DNA of 58,638 nucleotides from Chloroflexota bacterium (GTDB taxonomy: Bacteria; Chloroflexota; Anaerolineae; CG2-30-64-16), in the NCBI GenBank assembly GCA_026389845.1, contig JAPLHB010000053.1:1-58638 (forward strand). The letters are read 5' to 3'. Positions 50,796 through 58,299 of the stretch are shown here, piece by piece. The position numbers were made by a program, and so were the translations under genes. Under the pieces are notes generated by a model, which was not told where the DNA came from, made no database searches, and was given only the letters and a program-made list of their open reading frames with translations. Every line of letters begins with the position of its first letter. Positions within the stretch are counted from its first letter, which is position 1.

Positions 50796-51885
50796 GAGAG
50801 AGAAGCCATTGGAAGCGCTGACCTACGCGCAGGTACACGACTGGGACAACCTCTACCTGGCCTGGCGCAAAGCCGCGCGCGGTAAACGGGGGCGGGTCGC
50901 GGCCGCGCGCTTCGAGTATCACCTGGAGGACAACCTGGTGACGCTGCAGGAAGAACTGGCCGCCCAGACCTATCGTCCCGGCCCCTATGCGAGCTTCCAC
51001 ATCCACGAGCCGAAGAAGCGCCTGATTTCTGCCGCGCCCTTTCGAGATCGGGTGGCGCATCATGCGCTCTGCAACGTGATCGAGTCGGCGTTCGAGCGCA
51101 GCTTCATCGCCGACAGCTATGCCAACCGGATCGGCAAGGGCACACACCGGGCGCTGGATCGCTGCCAGGCGTTCGCCCGCCAGTACCGTTACGTGCTGCC
51201 CTGCGACGTGCGGCAATTCTTTCCGAGCATTGATCTGGAGATCTTGGGCGGCATCCTCCGTCGCAAGGTGCGCGACCCGGATATTCTATGGCTCATCGGG
51301 CAAATCCTGGCGAGCGGTACGGGCGTTTTGAGCGAGGAATACGACATGATATACTTTCCCGGCGATGATCTGTTCGCCGCGACCCGGCCGCGAGGCCTGC
51401 CTATCGGCAACCTGACCAGCCAGTTCTGGGCCAACTGCTATCTGAACGCATTCGATCACTTCGTCGGCAAGGAGCTGCGCTGTCCCGCCTACCTGCGCTA
51501 CGTGGACGACTTTCTGCTCTTTGCCGACGACAAGGCGCAGCTCTGGGATTGGAAGGCAGCCATCATCGGCCGGCTGGCTCGTTTGCGTCTGACCCTCCAT
51601 GAAGAGAGCACGCAAGTCCAACCGGTGACCGAAGGCATCTCGTTCCTGGGCTTCCTGGTTTTCCCCGAGCACCGCCGGCTGAAGCGCCGCAAGGGGCTCG
51701 CCTTCGTCCGCCGGCTGCGAGTACTGGCCATGCGCAGCGCCGCGGGCGAGATCGCACTGGACCAGGTCCACGCCTCCGTCCGGGGCTGGATCAACCACGT
51801 GCGCTACGCCAACACGATCGGGCTGCGCAAGGGCATCCTGGGGCGCACTCCCATCCGTCCCGCCATGCCAAAGGCCACCACATGA
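50791..51885 (+). CDS. DGR reverse transcriptase
   Basis: A 364-residue reverse transcriptase of the DGR group. DWDNLYLAWRKAARGKRGR is the usual opening, motif A is CDVRQFFPSI (Asp139), motif 4 the DGR-typical GLPIGNLTSQFWANCYLN (where group II and retron enzymes have other residues) and motif 5 YLRYVDDFLLF with the catalytic Asp239 and Asp240. GISFLGFLVFPEHRRL follows. DGR RTs copy the template RNA and misincorporate at adenines. The start is uncertain: GTG 50749, GTG 50791 and TTG 50809 are all in frame; a purine-rich GAGAGAGAAG precedes the TTG. Its ATGA overlaps the Avd gene. It lies between the two target genes. Confidence 0.96.
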   Translation: MKREKPLEALTYAQVHDWDNLYLAWRKAARGKRGRVAAARFEYHLEDNLVTLQEELAAQTYRPGPYASFHIHEPKKRLISAAPFRDRVAHHALCNVIESAFERSFIADSYANRIGKGTHRALDRCQAFARQYRYVLPCDVRQFFPSIDLEILGGILRRKVRDPDILWLIGQILASGTGVLSEEYDMIYFPGDDLFAATRPRGLPIGNLTSQFWANCYLNAFDHFVGKELRCPAYLRYVDDFLLFADDKAQLWDWKAAIIGRLARLRLTLHEESTQVQPVTEGISFLGFLVFPEHRRLKRRKGLAFVRRLRVLAMRSAAGEIALDQVHASVRGWINHVRYANTIGLRKGILGRTPIRPAMPKATT

Positions 51886-52235
51886 ACGATCCGACACCGT
51901 TGTTCACCAAGACGTTCGACTTCGTCACCTGGCTGATCACGGTGACCAACAACTTCCCGCGCGGGCAACGCTTCCTGGCGACGCAGCGCCTGCTGAATGC
52001 GGCGTTCGACTTTCAGGAGCTGACCCTGGAGGCCAACATCAGCCTGCCGCCGGTACGGCTGGCGAAGCTGAAAGAGGCGGATGCGGAACTGGACAAGGTG
52101 CGCATCTACCTGCGGCTGACGCTGAAGTGGGAGTGGCTCAAGCCGGGCCAGTACCAGCACGCGGCCGCGATGGTCACCGAAATCGGCCGGCTGCTGGGCG
52201 GCTGGCAGCGAGTACTCAGACAACCTGCGGCGTAG
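51882..52235 (+). CDS. avd: Avd-like DGR accessory protein (four-helix bundle)
   Basis: A 117-residue, highly charged helical protein matching the Avd/bAvd pattern: [20 protein letters not shown], then [35 protein letters not shown] and [16 protein letters not shown]. Avd forms a basic pentameric barrel that binds the RT and the template RNA and is required for mutagenic reverse transcription. The ATG overlaps the RT stop by 4 bp, and the template repeat begins 29 bp after its stop. This order (RT, Avd, TR) is a standard DGR cassette. Confidence 0.93.
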   Translation: MNDPTPLFTKTFDFVTWLITVTNNFPRGQRFLATQRLLNAAFDFQELTLEANISLPPVRLAKLKEADAELDKVRIYLRLTLKWEWLKPGQYQHAAAMVTEIGRLLGGWQRVLRQPAA

Positions 52236-52264
52236 GCCGCTTCGTTGTAGGGCCGGACCGCCGG

Positions 52265-52384
52265 CGCGCGTGTTGCGCGGGGGCGCCTTCAACAATAATG
52301 CGAGGAACGTGCGCTGCGCCTACCGCAACAGGAACAATCCGAACAACCGCAACAGGAATATCGGTTTTCGGGTAGTTGCGTCTC
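52265..52384 (+). other. DGR template repeat (TR)
   Basis: 120 bp whose reading frame resembles the C-terminus of an FGE domain but with AAC/AAT (Asn) codons at the variable sites ([20 protein letters not shown]). It contains 28 adenines, clustered in AAY codons, which when mutated give the widest choice of amino acids. It matches VR1 and VR2 without gaps; homology ends after TCGGTTTTCGGGTAGTTGCG TCTC, a stretch almost free of adenine that serves as the re-entry (initiation) zone. No coding gene is expected here. Confidence 0.97.
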
Positions 52385-52512
52385 ACGTCATTCCCCAGGC
52401 CGGCAGGCATGAAGTATTGTCTGCACGGCTGCCAGAAATGCCGGGCGGTGTGGGCTGCCCGGCCGAGGCGATGAATGATGGCTCGGTCCGTGTCCTGGCC
52501 GCGCGTCCTCCC

Positions 52513-52545
52513 AGACCTTCGAGGTTTCCGAAACCTCAAAGGTCT
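52513..52545. repeat. AGACCTT palindrome downstream of the TR
   Basis: A 33-bp imperfect palindrome: AGACCTTCGAGGTTTC and GAAACCTCAAAGGTCT. A sister palindrome lies at 52625. Confidence 0.7.
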
Positions 52546-52624
52546 CCGGGGGGCGCCGGGCGAATAACAACCGGCCCGCCCCTGCCGGCCTTACCCCCGG
52601 TTTGGGCGGGCCAAATGCATGAGT

Positions 52625-52657
52625 AGACCCTTTGGGTTTGCGAAACCCAAAGGGTCT
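52625..52657. repeat. AGACCCTTTGGG palindrome before the second NACHT gene
   Basis: A perfect 33-bp palindrome with arms AGACCCTTTGGGTTT and AAACCCAAAGGGTCT and a 3-nt centre, 17 bp upstream of the ATG. It could shield or separate expression of the next gene from the TR transcript. Confidence 0.75.
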
Positions 52658-52674
52658 GGCAAACGAGGTATAGC

Positions 52675-55600
52675 ATGGATCTAACCTGGCTCAACACCCT
52701 TCCCGAACCCCTCAAAGCCATCTTGCTCGGTGCAGCCGGCGACTTCCTGGGTGGCATGGCCGCGGACGTGACCGGTCGTCTGATCGACGCGGCCGGCTAC
52801 CAGGTCAAGAAACGCTTTCGGCCTGGGCCGCAGCAGGCCGCTTTGAATGCGGCCATGGCCGAGGCGCTGTACGTGACAGCCGAAGGGTTGACCAGCGATC
52901 CCGACACCCTGACGCACTATCTCGGCATCTTGGGCCAATGGCTGGCGCGGGATGCGGTCGTCGGCGAGCTCTCGCTGGTGGTTGACCCGCGGCCGGACGC
53001 CGAGCTTGACCTGACGTTACTGGCTGGGGAGTTCGAGGCGCTGGGCTTCGAGCCGGACTTGCTGGGCGAAGACGTCACCTTCGAGCAGGTCATCGGCCGG
53101 CTGGTGCAGGCATTCTACGACGCCGCCAGCAGACAGCCTGAGCTGCAAGGCCAGTTGGAAATCGGGTTGCTGCGTGGTATCGTGGAGAACACGTCTGAAC
53201 AGGTGCGCTTGCTGCGGCGGGTCGTCAAGGCGTTGGAACACCCGGCACCGCGCGCTCAGGAGCCACCCGGCCATGGCGCTCAGCCAGCGCAGGGTGATGT
53301 CGATTTCGCTGGCAATTACAATACCGTTATCACCGGCAAGGTGATAGGTAACGTCGAAGTCCATCACGGCGATACTATAATCGTGCAGCCCGATGCTGGG
53401 GCGGAAGCGGCCCGCCAAGCCGAGGCGCACGCCCGCCGGTGCTACTTGGAGCACCTGCGACGCCAGTGCCAGGCGTTGCCACTGGCCACGCTGGGGGGTG
53501 ATGAGACCAGCGACCAAGATCTGACCCTCGATCAGGTGTACATTGACCTGGACACGACCACCCGCGTGCCGTTGAGCGACGAGGAAAAGCAACACCGCAA
53601 AGAGCGTGCCTCAGCGCTGCCTACCGAGCGTGGTGAAGATTCTCGGCCTGTGGCGGCCCTTGAGGCAACCGCGCAAGCGCCACGGCTGGTGCTGCTCGGC
53701 GCTCCCGGCGCCGGGAAGAGCACTTTCGCCCGCATGGTACTGGCTCGGTTGGCCGGGGCCCATCTGGAGGGGACTGAGCCGCCGCCGGGCGTAGCCCCGG
53801 AGTTGCTCCCGATCCTGGTGACCCTGCGTGACCTGGTGCCCCGACTGAATATTTTGGACCTGAAAAACCTGCCGGCTGACCGCGCACAGATGATGCTGGC
53901 GGCTATCTTGCGGGATCAAGTGTTGGAAGACCTGGCACGCCTGGAAGCTGCCGACTGTGCCGGGTCGCTACGGGATGCTCTAACCGATGGCCGCTGCTTG
54001 CTGGTACTGGATGGCCTGGACGAGGTGCCCCAGGCGTTGCGCAAGCTGGTGCGTCTGACTGTGGCCGCGGTGATCGGGCAATATGCGCCCCAACGGCTGA
54101 TCGTCACCTGTCGCGTGCGTTCCTATGTGGGCGATGCTGTCTTGACCGGTTTCCGGGAGCACACCCTGGCGCCGTTCGATGACGAGCGGATCAAGCGCTT
54201 CGTGCAGGCGTGGTACAACGCCCAGAAGCATTTGGGGCGCTTGGACGCCGGCCAGGCGCAAAACCGCACAGCCGACCTGATCAGCGCGGCGCTTGCGCCC
54301 GATCTGCGTGAGTTGGCAACCAACCCGATGATGCTGACCACCATGGCCATCATCCACCAAAAGGAGATCGGACTGCCGCGCGAACGCGTGCGGCTCTACG
54401 ACCTGGCTGTGGACGTGCTGCTGCGCCGCTGGCAGAAGCGCAAGACCGGCGAGCAAGCGATGGCCCCTTCTCCCGCACTGGCGGAATTCCTGAAGGACGA
54501 CCTGCGCTTACGTGCAACGTTGGAGCGCCTGGCCTACGATGCGCACACTCGCGGCTTGCGCCAGGGCGAGGCCGCCGAGCTCACGCGAGGTCGCGCCTTG
54601 GAATTGCTCGAAGAACCAGCCTACCTGGCCAGCGCAGGGCTTGCTGATGAGTTTCTGGACTACGTGGACCAGCGCGCCGGCTTGCTGGTGGGACGCGGCG
54701 GTGACCTGGGCCGGCCCACAACGTACGCTTTCCCGCATCGCACCTTCCAGGAGTATCTGGCCGGCTGCTATCTGGTAGGCGGGCGTGACGCTTCAGCAAT
54801 GGCACGCGCGTACTTCAGCCACGCCGATCAGGCCGATTGGCGGTTGGCCGCGCTGCTGGGGGCCGAGGAACTCTACTACAACCGGCGCGGGCAGTACAGT
54901 TTGCTCGATCTGGCCTATCGCCTTTGTCCGGCTGGAACCCTGACCGGCGAAAAAGCCCAGCGGGCGGGCTTGTGGTCAGGAGCGCTGGCTGCTGTAGCAG
55001 GGCGCGAGACCATCGTCCTGGATACCGACAGCCCCGATGGCGGCGCCGTTTACCTTGATCGGCTGTTGTCCCACCTGGTGACGCTGTTGACCAGCAAGCT
55101 GCGTCCGTCCGAGCGTGCGGATGCCGGCCGTTTGTTGGGCCAATTGGGCGATCCGCGGTCAGGTGTGGGACTGCGGTCGGACGGCCTGCCCGATATCGCC
55201 TGGTGCGACTACGACGTGTCGGCAGGCGAGTTCATCATGGGCAACACGAAGCAGACCGATGATATGGCGTGGGATGACGAGTCGCCGCAGCACACGGAGC
55301 AAATACGAGACCCCTACCGTATCAGCAAATATCCGATCACCAATGCGCAGTTCGACGCGTTCGTGCAGGACGGCGGGTATACCGCCAAATGGCGGGCTTG
55401 CTGGACGCAGGCCGGCTGGGAATGGAAGGGTGAGAGTGTCGCGCCGGACAAGCAGGGTGGCGTTTTCGACCTGCCCAACCACCCTGTGGTGATGGTCTCC
55501 TGGTATGCGGCGCACGCGTTCTGCAACTGGCTGAGCGAGAAGCTAAGCCTAGTCGTATCCCTGCCGACCGAAGCGCAGTGGGAGCGGGCCGCGCGAGGCA

Positions 55601-55965
55601 CAGACGGTCGCAGGTATCCTTGGGCTGGCGAGCTGACACCGAATCATGCGAACTACGCCGACACGGGCATCGGTACGACAACCGCGGTGGGCATCTTCGC
55701 GAAAGGGATAAGTCCCTGTGGCGCGCTGGACATGAGCGGCAACGTGCTGGAGTGGTGCCGGACCAATTGGCGGGACAACTATCAGACTCAACCTGATGAA
55801 GACCCGGAGGGAGATTCGGCGCGCGTGTTGCGCGGGGGCGCCTTCGGCTATCTTGCGAGGTACGTGCGCTGCGCCTCCCGCGACGGGTACGATCCGGGCG
55901 CCCGCTACAGGGATTTCGGTTTTCGGGTAGTTGCGTCTCCCATCATTCATGACTCTGGCGTCTGA
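52675..55965 (+). CDS. NACHT NTPase with N-terminal domain and C-terminal FGE domain (DGR target 2)
   Basis: A 1096-residue STAND-type protein. Residues 1-~195 are an unassigned mostly helical domain (WLNTLPEPLKAILLGAAGDF, VTAEGLTSDPDTLTHYLG, QLEIGLLRGIVENTSEQV). Residues 206-240 hold a looser copy of the shared motif (DVDFAGNYNTVITGKVIGNV). NACHT has Walker A GAPGAGKS (342-349), Walker B VLDGLDEV (Asp446, Asp449) and FPHRTFQEYLAG. Residues ~838-1096 are an FGE/C-type-lectin domain like that of target 1 (PTEAQWERAARGTDGRRYPW). Codons ~1049-1089 are variable repeat 2. The ATG at 52675 has GAGG upstream. It differs strongly from target 1 at the N-terminus, so it probably receives or passes a different signal through the same fold. 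Confidence 0.93.
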   Translation: MDLTWLNTLPEPLKAILLGAAGDFLGGMAADVTGRLIDAAGYQVKKRFRPGPQQAALNAAMAEALYVTAEGLTSDPDTLTHYLGILGQWLARDAVVGELSLVVDPRPDAELDLTLLAGEFEALGFEPDLLGEDVTFEQVIGRLVQAFYDAASRQPELQGQLEIGLLRGIVENTSEQVRLLRRVVKALEHPAPRAQEPPGHGAQPAQGDVDFAGNYNTVITGKVIGNVEVHHGDTIIVQPDAGAEAARQAEAHARRCYLEHLRRQCQALPLATLGGDETSDQDLTLDQVYIDLDTTTRVPLSDEEKQHRKERASALPTERGEDSRPVAALEATAQAPRLVLLGAPGAGKSTFARMVLARLAGAHLEGTEPPPGVAPELLPILVTLRDLVPRLNILDLKNLPADRAQMMLAAILRDQVLEDLARLEAADCAGSLRDALTDGRCLLVLDGLDEVPQALRKLVRLTVAAVIGQYAPQRLIVTCRVRSYVGDAVLTGFREHTLAPFDDERIKRFVQAWYNAQKHLGRLDAGQAQNRTADLISAALAPDLRELATNPMMLTTMAIIHQKEIGLPRERVRLYDLAVDVLLRRWQKRKTGEQAMAPSPALAEFLKDDLRLRATLERLAYDAHTRGLRQGEAAELTRGRALELLEEPAYLASAGLADEFLDYVDQRAGLLVGRGGDLGRPTTYAFPHRTFQEYLAGCYLVGGRDASAMARAYFSHADQADWRLAALLGAEELYYNRRGQYSLLDLAYRLCPAGTLTGEKAQRAGLWSGALAAVAGRETIVLDTDSPDGGAVYLDRLLSHLVTLLTSKLRPSERADAGRLLGQLGDPRSGVGLRSDGLPDIAWCDYDVSAGEFIMGNTKQTDDMAWDDESPQHTEQIRDPYRISKYPITNAQFDAFVQDGGYTAKWRACWTQAGWEWKGESVAPDKQGGVFDLPNHPVVMVSWYAAHAFCNWLSEKLSLVVSLPTEAQWERAARGTDGRRYPWAGELTPNHANYADTGIGTTTAVGIFAKGISPCGALDMSGNVLEWCRTNWRDNYQTQPDEDPEGDSARVLRGGAFGYLARYVRCASRDGYDPGARYRDFGFRVVASPIIHDSGV
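55820..55939 (+). other. DGR variable repeat 2 (VR2)
   Basis: 120 bp colinear with the TR. 18 positions differ, all at TR adenines. It differs from VR1 at many of the same sites. It encodes [20 protein letters not shown], then GYDPGARYRDFGFRVVAS. Confidence 0.97.
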
Positions 55966-56053
55966 ATACTCTGGTCCCTGGTACTCTGGACGTCTGGACT
56001 CTGGCCACTCGGAGACCTTTTACATCCGCGGCGATTAAACGCGGGGCAAAAAA
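55940..56053 (+). other. Conserved 3' flank of VR2 with small hairpin
   Basis: Partner of 50635-50748, no gaps. The hairpin CCGCG-N9-CGCGG is at 56026-56044. It runs directly into the Shine-Dalgarno sequence of the caspase gene. Confidence 0.7.
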
Positions 56054-56065
56054 GGAGACCCCCTC

Positions 56066-57046
56066 ATGACCCTTTTCACCCACGGCCATGCGCTTCTCAT
56101 CGGCGTCGGCGGGGAAATGCCGGGCACCGCGGCCGACGCGGAGCAGTTGGCGGCGCTGCTGACCGATCCGGGCCGCTGCGCCTACCCGCCGGAGCAGGTC
56201 GCCGTGCTCACCGCCGCGGCGGCCGGCCGGCCGGCGATCCTGGCCGGCCTGGAGCGTCTGGCCCGTGCTGCGGCCCCCCGTTCCACCGCCCTGGTCTACT
56301 TCTCCGGCCACGGTTATCGGGTCGCGTCCTCCAGCAGCGATGCGTATTTTCTGCTGCCGCACGGCTACGACCTGGCGCGGCTGGCTGAGACAGCCATCAG
56401 CGGCCAGGAGCTGGCCGGCCGGCTGGCCGCCATCCCCGCCGGCCGGCTGCTCATCCTGTTGGACTGTTGTCATGCCGGCGGCATCGGCGAGGCCAGGGCC
56501 CCAGGCCTGGCGTTCACCAAGGCGCCGCTGCCCCAGGAGGCGCTGGCGCTGCTGCAACAGGGTCGCGGTCGCGTCCTGATCGCCTCGTCGCGGGCCGATG
56601 AGCTGTCCTTCGCCGGCGACCCCCTCAGCGCGTTCACCCTGGCGTTGGCCGAGGCGCTCTGCGGCAGCGGCGCGGCCCGCCAGGATGGCACCGTCCGCGT
56701 CGCCGACCTGGCGCTTCACGCCCGCGAGATGGTGCCCCAGCGCACCGGCGCCCGCCAGCACCCGATCCTCCACTTCGAGCAGGCCGACAACTTCACCGTG
56801 GCCTACTACGCGGCCGGCGCGGCCCAGCCCAAGGGGGTACCGTTCGCCCGGCCGCCCGAGATCGAGCCGGCGCCCGGCGCGTGGCGCAGCGGACCGCGCA
56901 TCCGCGGCGATCAGATTCGCGCCGGCGGCCCGGTGGCCGCTCGCGGCAGCGCGCTCAACACCGGCCCTGGCGTCGCATTCGTCGGCGACGGCAACATCGT
57001 CATCACCGGCTCGGTCGGCGGCGACGTGCACCGCAAGGGCGACTGA
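56066..57046 (+). CDS. Caspase-like (C14) protease with C-terminal shared motif
   Basis: A 326-residue metacaspase/paracaspase-type protease. The p20 fold is seen as ALLIGVGGEMPGTAADAEQL, the catalytic histidine in VYFSGHGY (His82) and the catalytic cysteine in LLDCCHAGG (Cys135). Residues ~296-326 are a glycine/valine motif (ALNTGPGVAFVG, then GSVGGDV) that matches the N-terminal motif of NACHT target 1 at 17 of 24 aligned residues. A long linker (RPPEIEPAPGAWRSG) joins the two. Caspases in STAND clusters act as executioners. The ATG has AGGAG 7 bases upstream. It is last in the cluster. Confidence 0.9.
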   Translation: MTLFTHGHALLIGVGGEMPGTAADAEQLAALLTDPGRCAYPPEQVAVLTAAAAGRPAILAGLERLARAAAPRSTALVYFSGHGYRVASSSSDAYFLLPHGYDLARLAETAISGQELAGRLAAIPAGRLLILLDCCHAGGIGEARAPGLAFTKAPLPQEALALLQQGRGRVLIASSRADELSFAGDPLSAFTLALAEALCGSGAARQDGTVRVADLALHAREMVPQRTGARQHPILHFEQADNFTVAYYAAGAAQPKGVPFARPPEIEPAPGAWRSGPRIRGDQIRAGGPVAARGSALNTGPGVAFVGDGNIVITGSVGGDVHRKGD

Positions 57047-57218
57047 TTGCGGATTGCAGATTGCAGATTGCGGATTGCGGATTGCGGATTGCAGATTGCA
57101 GATTGCGGATTGCGGATTGCAGATTGCAGATTGCAGATTGCGGATTGCAGATTGCGGATTGCAGATTGCAGATTGCAGATTGCAGATTGCGGATTGCAGA
57201 TTGCAGATTGCAGATTGC
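57045..57218. repeat. GATTGCR heptamer tandem array
   Basis: About 25 units of GATTGCG or GATTGCA in 174 bp. It overlaps the caspase stop codon by two bases (tGA|TTGC). No gene inside. Confidence 0.95.
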
Positions 57219-57277
57219 TTGACATCCCCCCGGTCGCGTGGTAGCTTGATGTTTGGATAATCCAGAAATATGAGACT

Positions 57278-57368
57278 CAGTAGATCACAGTTCTCTTGCA
57301 GAGGCGGCTCCCATGCCGCCGGGCCGCAGGCGTGGGAGCCTGCTCTGCTATCAAATCATGATCTACTG
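57278..57368. mobile_element. Small inverted-repeat element, family 2 (copy A, 5-bp target duplication)
   Basis: A 91-bp element with termini CAGTAGATCA and TGATCTACTG and a central hairpin (GGCTCCCATGCC and GGCGTGGGAGCC). It is flanked by AGACT at 57273-57277 and 57369-57373. No coding region. A second copy is at 58406-58496. Confidence 0.85.
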
Positions 57369-57384
57369 AGACTTGGAGATAACT

Positions 57385-57585
57385 ATGCAAGAAGTGACAT
57401 TGACTCGGGTGGTGCAACTTCCCTCGCGCGGGCAGATCACCTTACCCACCGACTTTCGCCGCAAGCTCGGCCTGGTCGAAGGCGATCTGTTGCAGATGAC
57501 CCTGGTCGGTGAAAAGATCGAGATCCAGCCGGTGCGCACGGCTGATGCCAGGCTGCGCCAGTACACCGAGGCGGAAGTCGAGTAA
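57385..57585 (+). CDS. AbrB/MazE-type antitoxin, probably truncated by a stop codon
   Basis: A 66-residue swapped-hairpin DNA-binding antitoxin: VVQLPSRGQITLPTDFRRKL, then GLVEGDLLQMTLVGEKIEIQP. After the TAA at 57583 the same frame stays open and encodes FLEDDKIDAETAAAVRRLLA and ends TGA at 57658, overlapping the toxin start by one base. That tail looks like the normal C-terminus, so the TAA seems a recent nonsense change. The ATG has GGAG upstream, next to the right end of the small element. It precedes the PIN-domain gene. Confidence 0.8.
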   Translation: MQEVTLTRVVQLPSRGQITLPTDFRRKLGLVEGDLLQMTLVGEKIEIQPVRTADARLRQYTEAEVE

Positions 57586-57659
57586 TTTCTGGAGGACGAT
57601 AAGATTGACGCCGAGACGGCCGCCGCAGTCAGGCGACTTCTGGCAGCGGATGCGCTCTG

Positions 57660-58163
57660 ATGTCGGCGGAGGCTCGTACCAGAGTCTTCATTGACGCATC
57701 GGTCTGGATCGCCGCGACCGGCTCGCCCACGGGCGGCTCGTCGTTGGTCCTGGACGTTTGCCGCGGCATGCGTTACGTCGCGTTCTGCTCGCAGCGCGTC
57801 CTGCTTGAAGCGCAGACCAACATCCGCGATAAATTCCCAGCGGAGGCGTTGGTGCGCTTCTACCGCCTCCTGGCGGCCACCGCGCCCGAGATCGTGCCGC
57901 CTGCGACGCCTGGGCAAGAGGCGCAGTACGATCGGCTTGTCACGGCCAAAGATGCTCACGTCATCGCGGCGGCCCTCCACGACAGGACGCAATACCTGAT
58001 CACGCTCGACCGCAAGCACCTGGCCAATGAGGCGGTCCGCGGCGCCGGTCTGCCGTTTCAGGTGATGCTCCCCGGCGAGTTCCTTCAGGCGCAGTACCGC
58101 AAAACTCGCTTTGTCACCCCTTCGTTGCACTCAGGGCAGGCTCTGAGCGGGTTAGCCCCGTGA
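57660..58163 (+). CDS. PIN-domain toxin with a MITE-derived C-terminus
   Basis: A PIN-type ribonuclease of a VapC-like pair, 167 residues as read. It shows RVFIDASVWIAATGSP (first Asp of the site), ALVRFYRLLAA, DRLVTAKDAHVIAAAL (later Asp) and YLITLDRKHLA. The C-terminal ~23 residues (QYRKTRFVTPSLHSGQAL) are read from a family 1 element inserted after LPGEFLQA. If the element and one 8-bp target copy are removed, the frame would end GEFLQALLAAS followed by TGA. The start ATG at 57660 overlaps the TGA of the longer antitoxin frame (TGATG). Confidence 0.85.
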   Translation: MSAEARTRVFIDASVWIAATGSPTGGSSLVLDVCRGMRYVAFCSQRVLLEAQTNIRDKFPAEALVRFYRLLAATAPEIVPPATPGQEAQYDRLVTAKDAHVIAAALHDRTQYLITLDRKHLANEAVRGAGLPFQVMLPGEFLQAQYRKTRFVTPSLHSGQALSGLAP

Positions 58164-58299
58164 ACTGCGTTGCGGCGAGAATCTAGCGAAGGGTCTCGTC
58201 GCGAGAGGAGATTCTTCGCTGGCGTCACGCCGTAACGAGAGTTCAGGGGCAGACCCGCTCAGAATGACAGGCAACGGGTAGCGAATTTTGCGCCATTGC
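58091..58299. mobile_element. MITE-like element, family 1 (copy inside the 3' end of the PIN gene)
   Basis: A 209-bp full copy: starts GCAGTACCGCAAAACTCGCT, ends AGCGAATTTTGCGCCATTGC. The direct repeat CTTCAGGC at 58083-58090 and 58300-58307 is an exact 8-bp target duplication. It replaced the last codons of the PIN gene. Confidence 0.9.

Noticed and set aside
52240..52626. A small protein encoded over the template repeat ([18 protein letters not shown])
   Set aside because: The frame mirrors the variable repeat because it is the DGR template; it lacks a normal start and ends in repeat DNA.
57047..57244. Open frames of repeated IADCRLQ or NPQSAIC peptides
   Set aside because: Translations of the GATTGC tandem array; not a gene and not a CRISPR, since there are no unique spacers.
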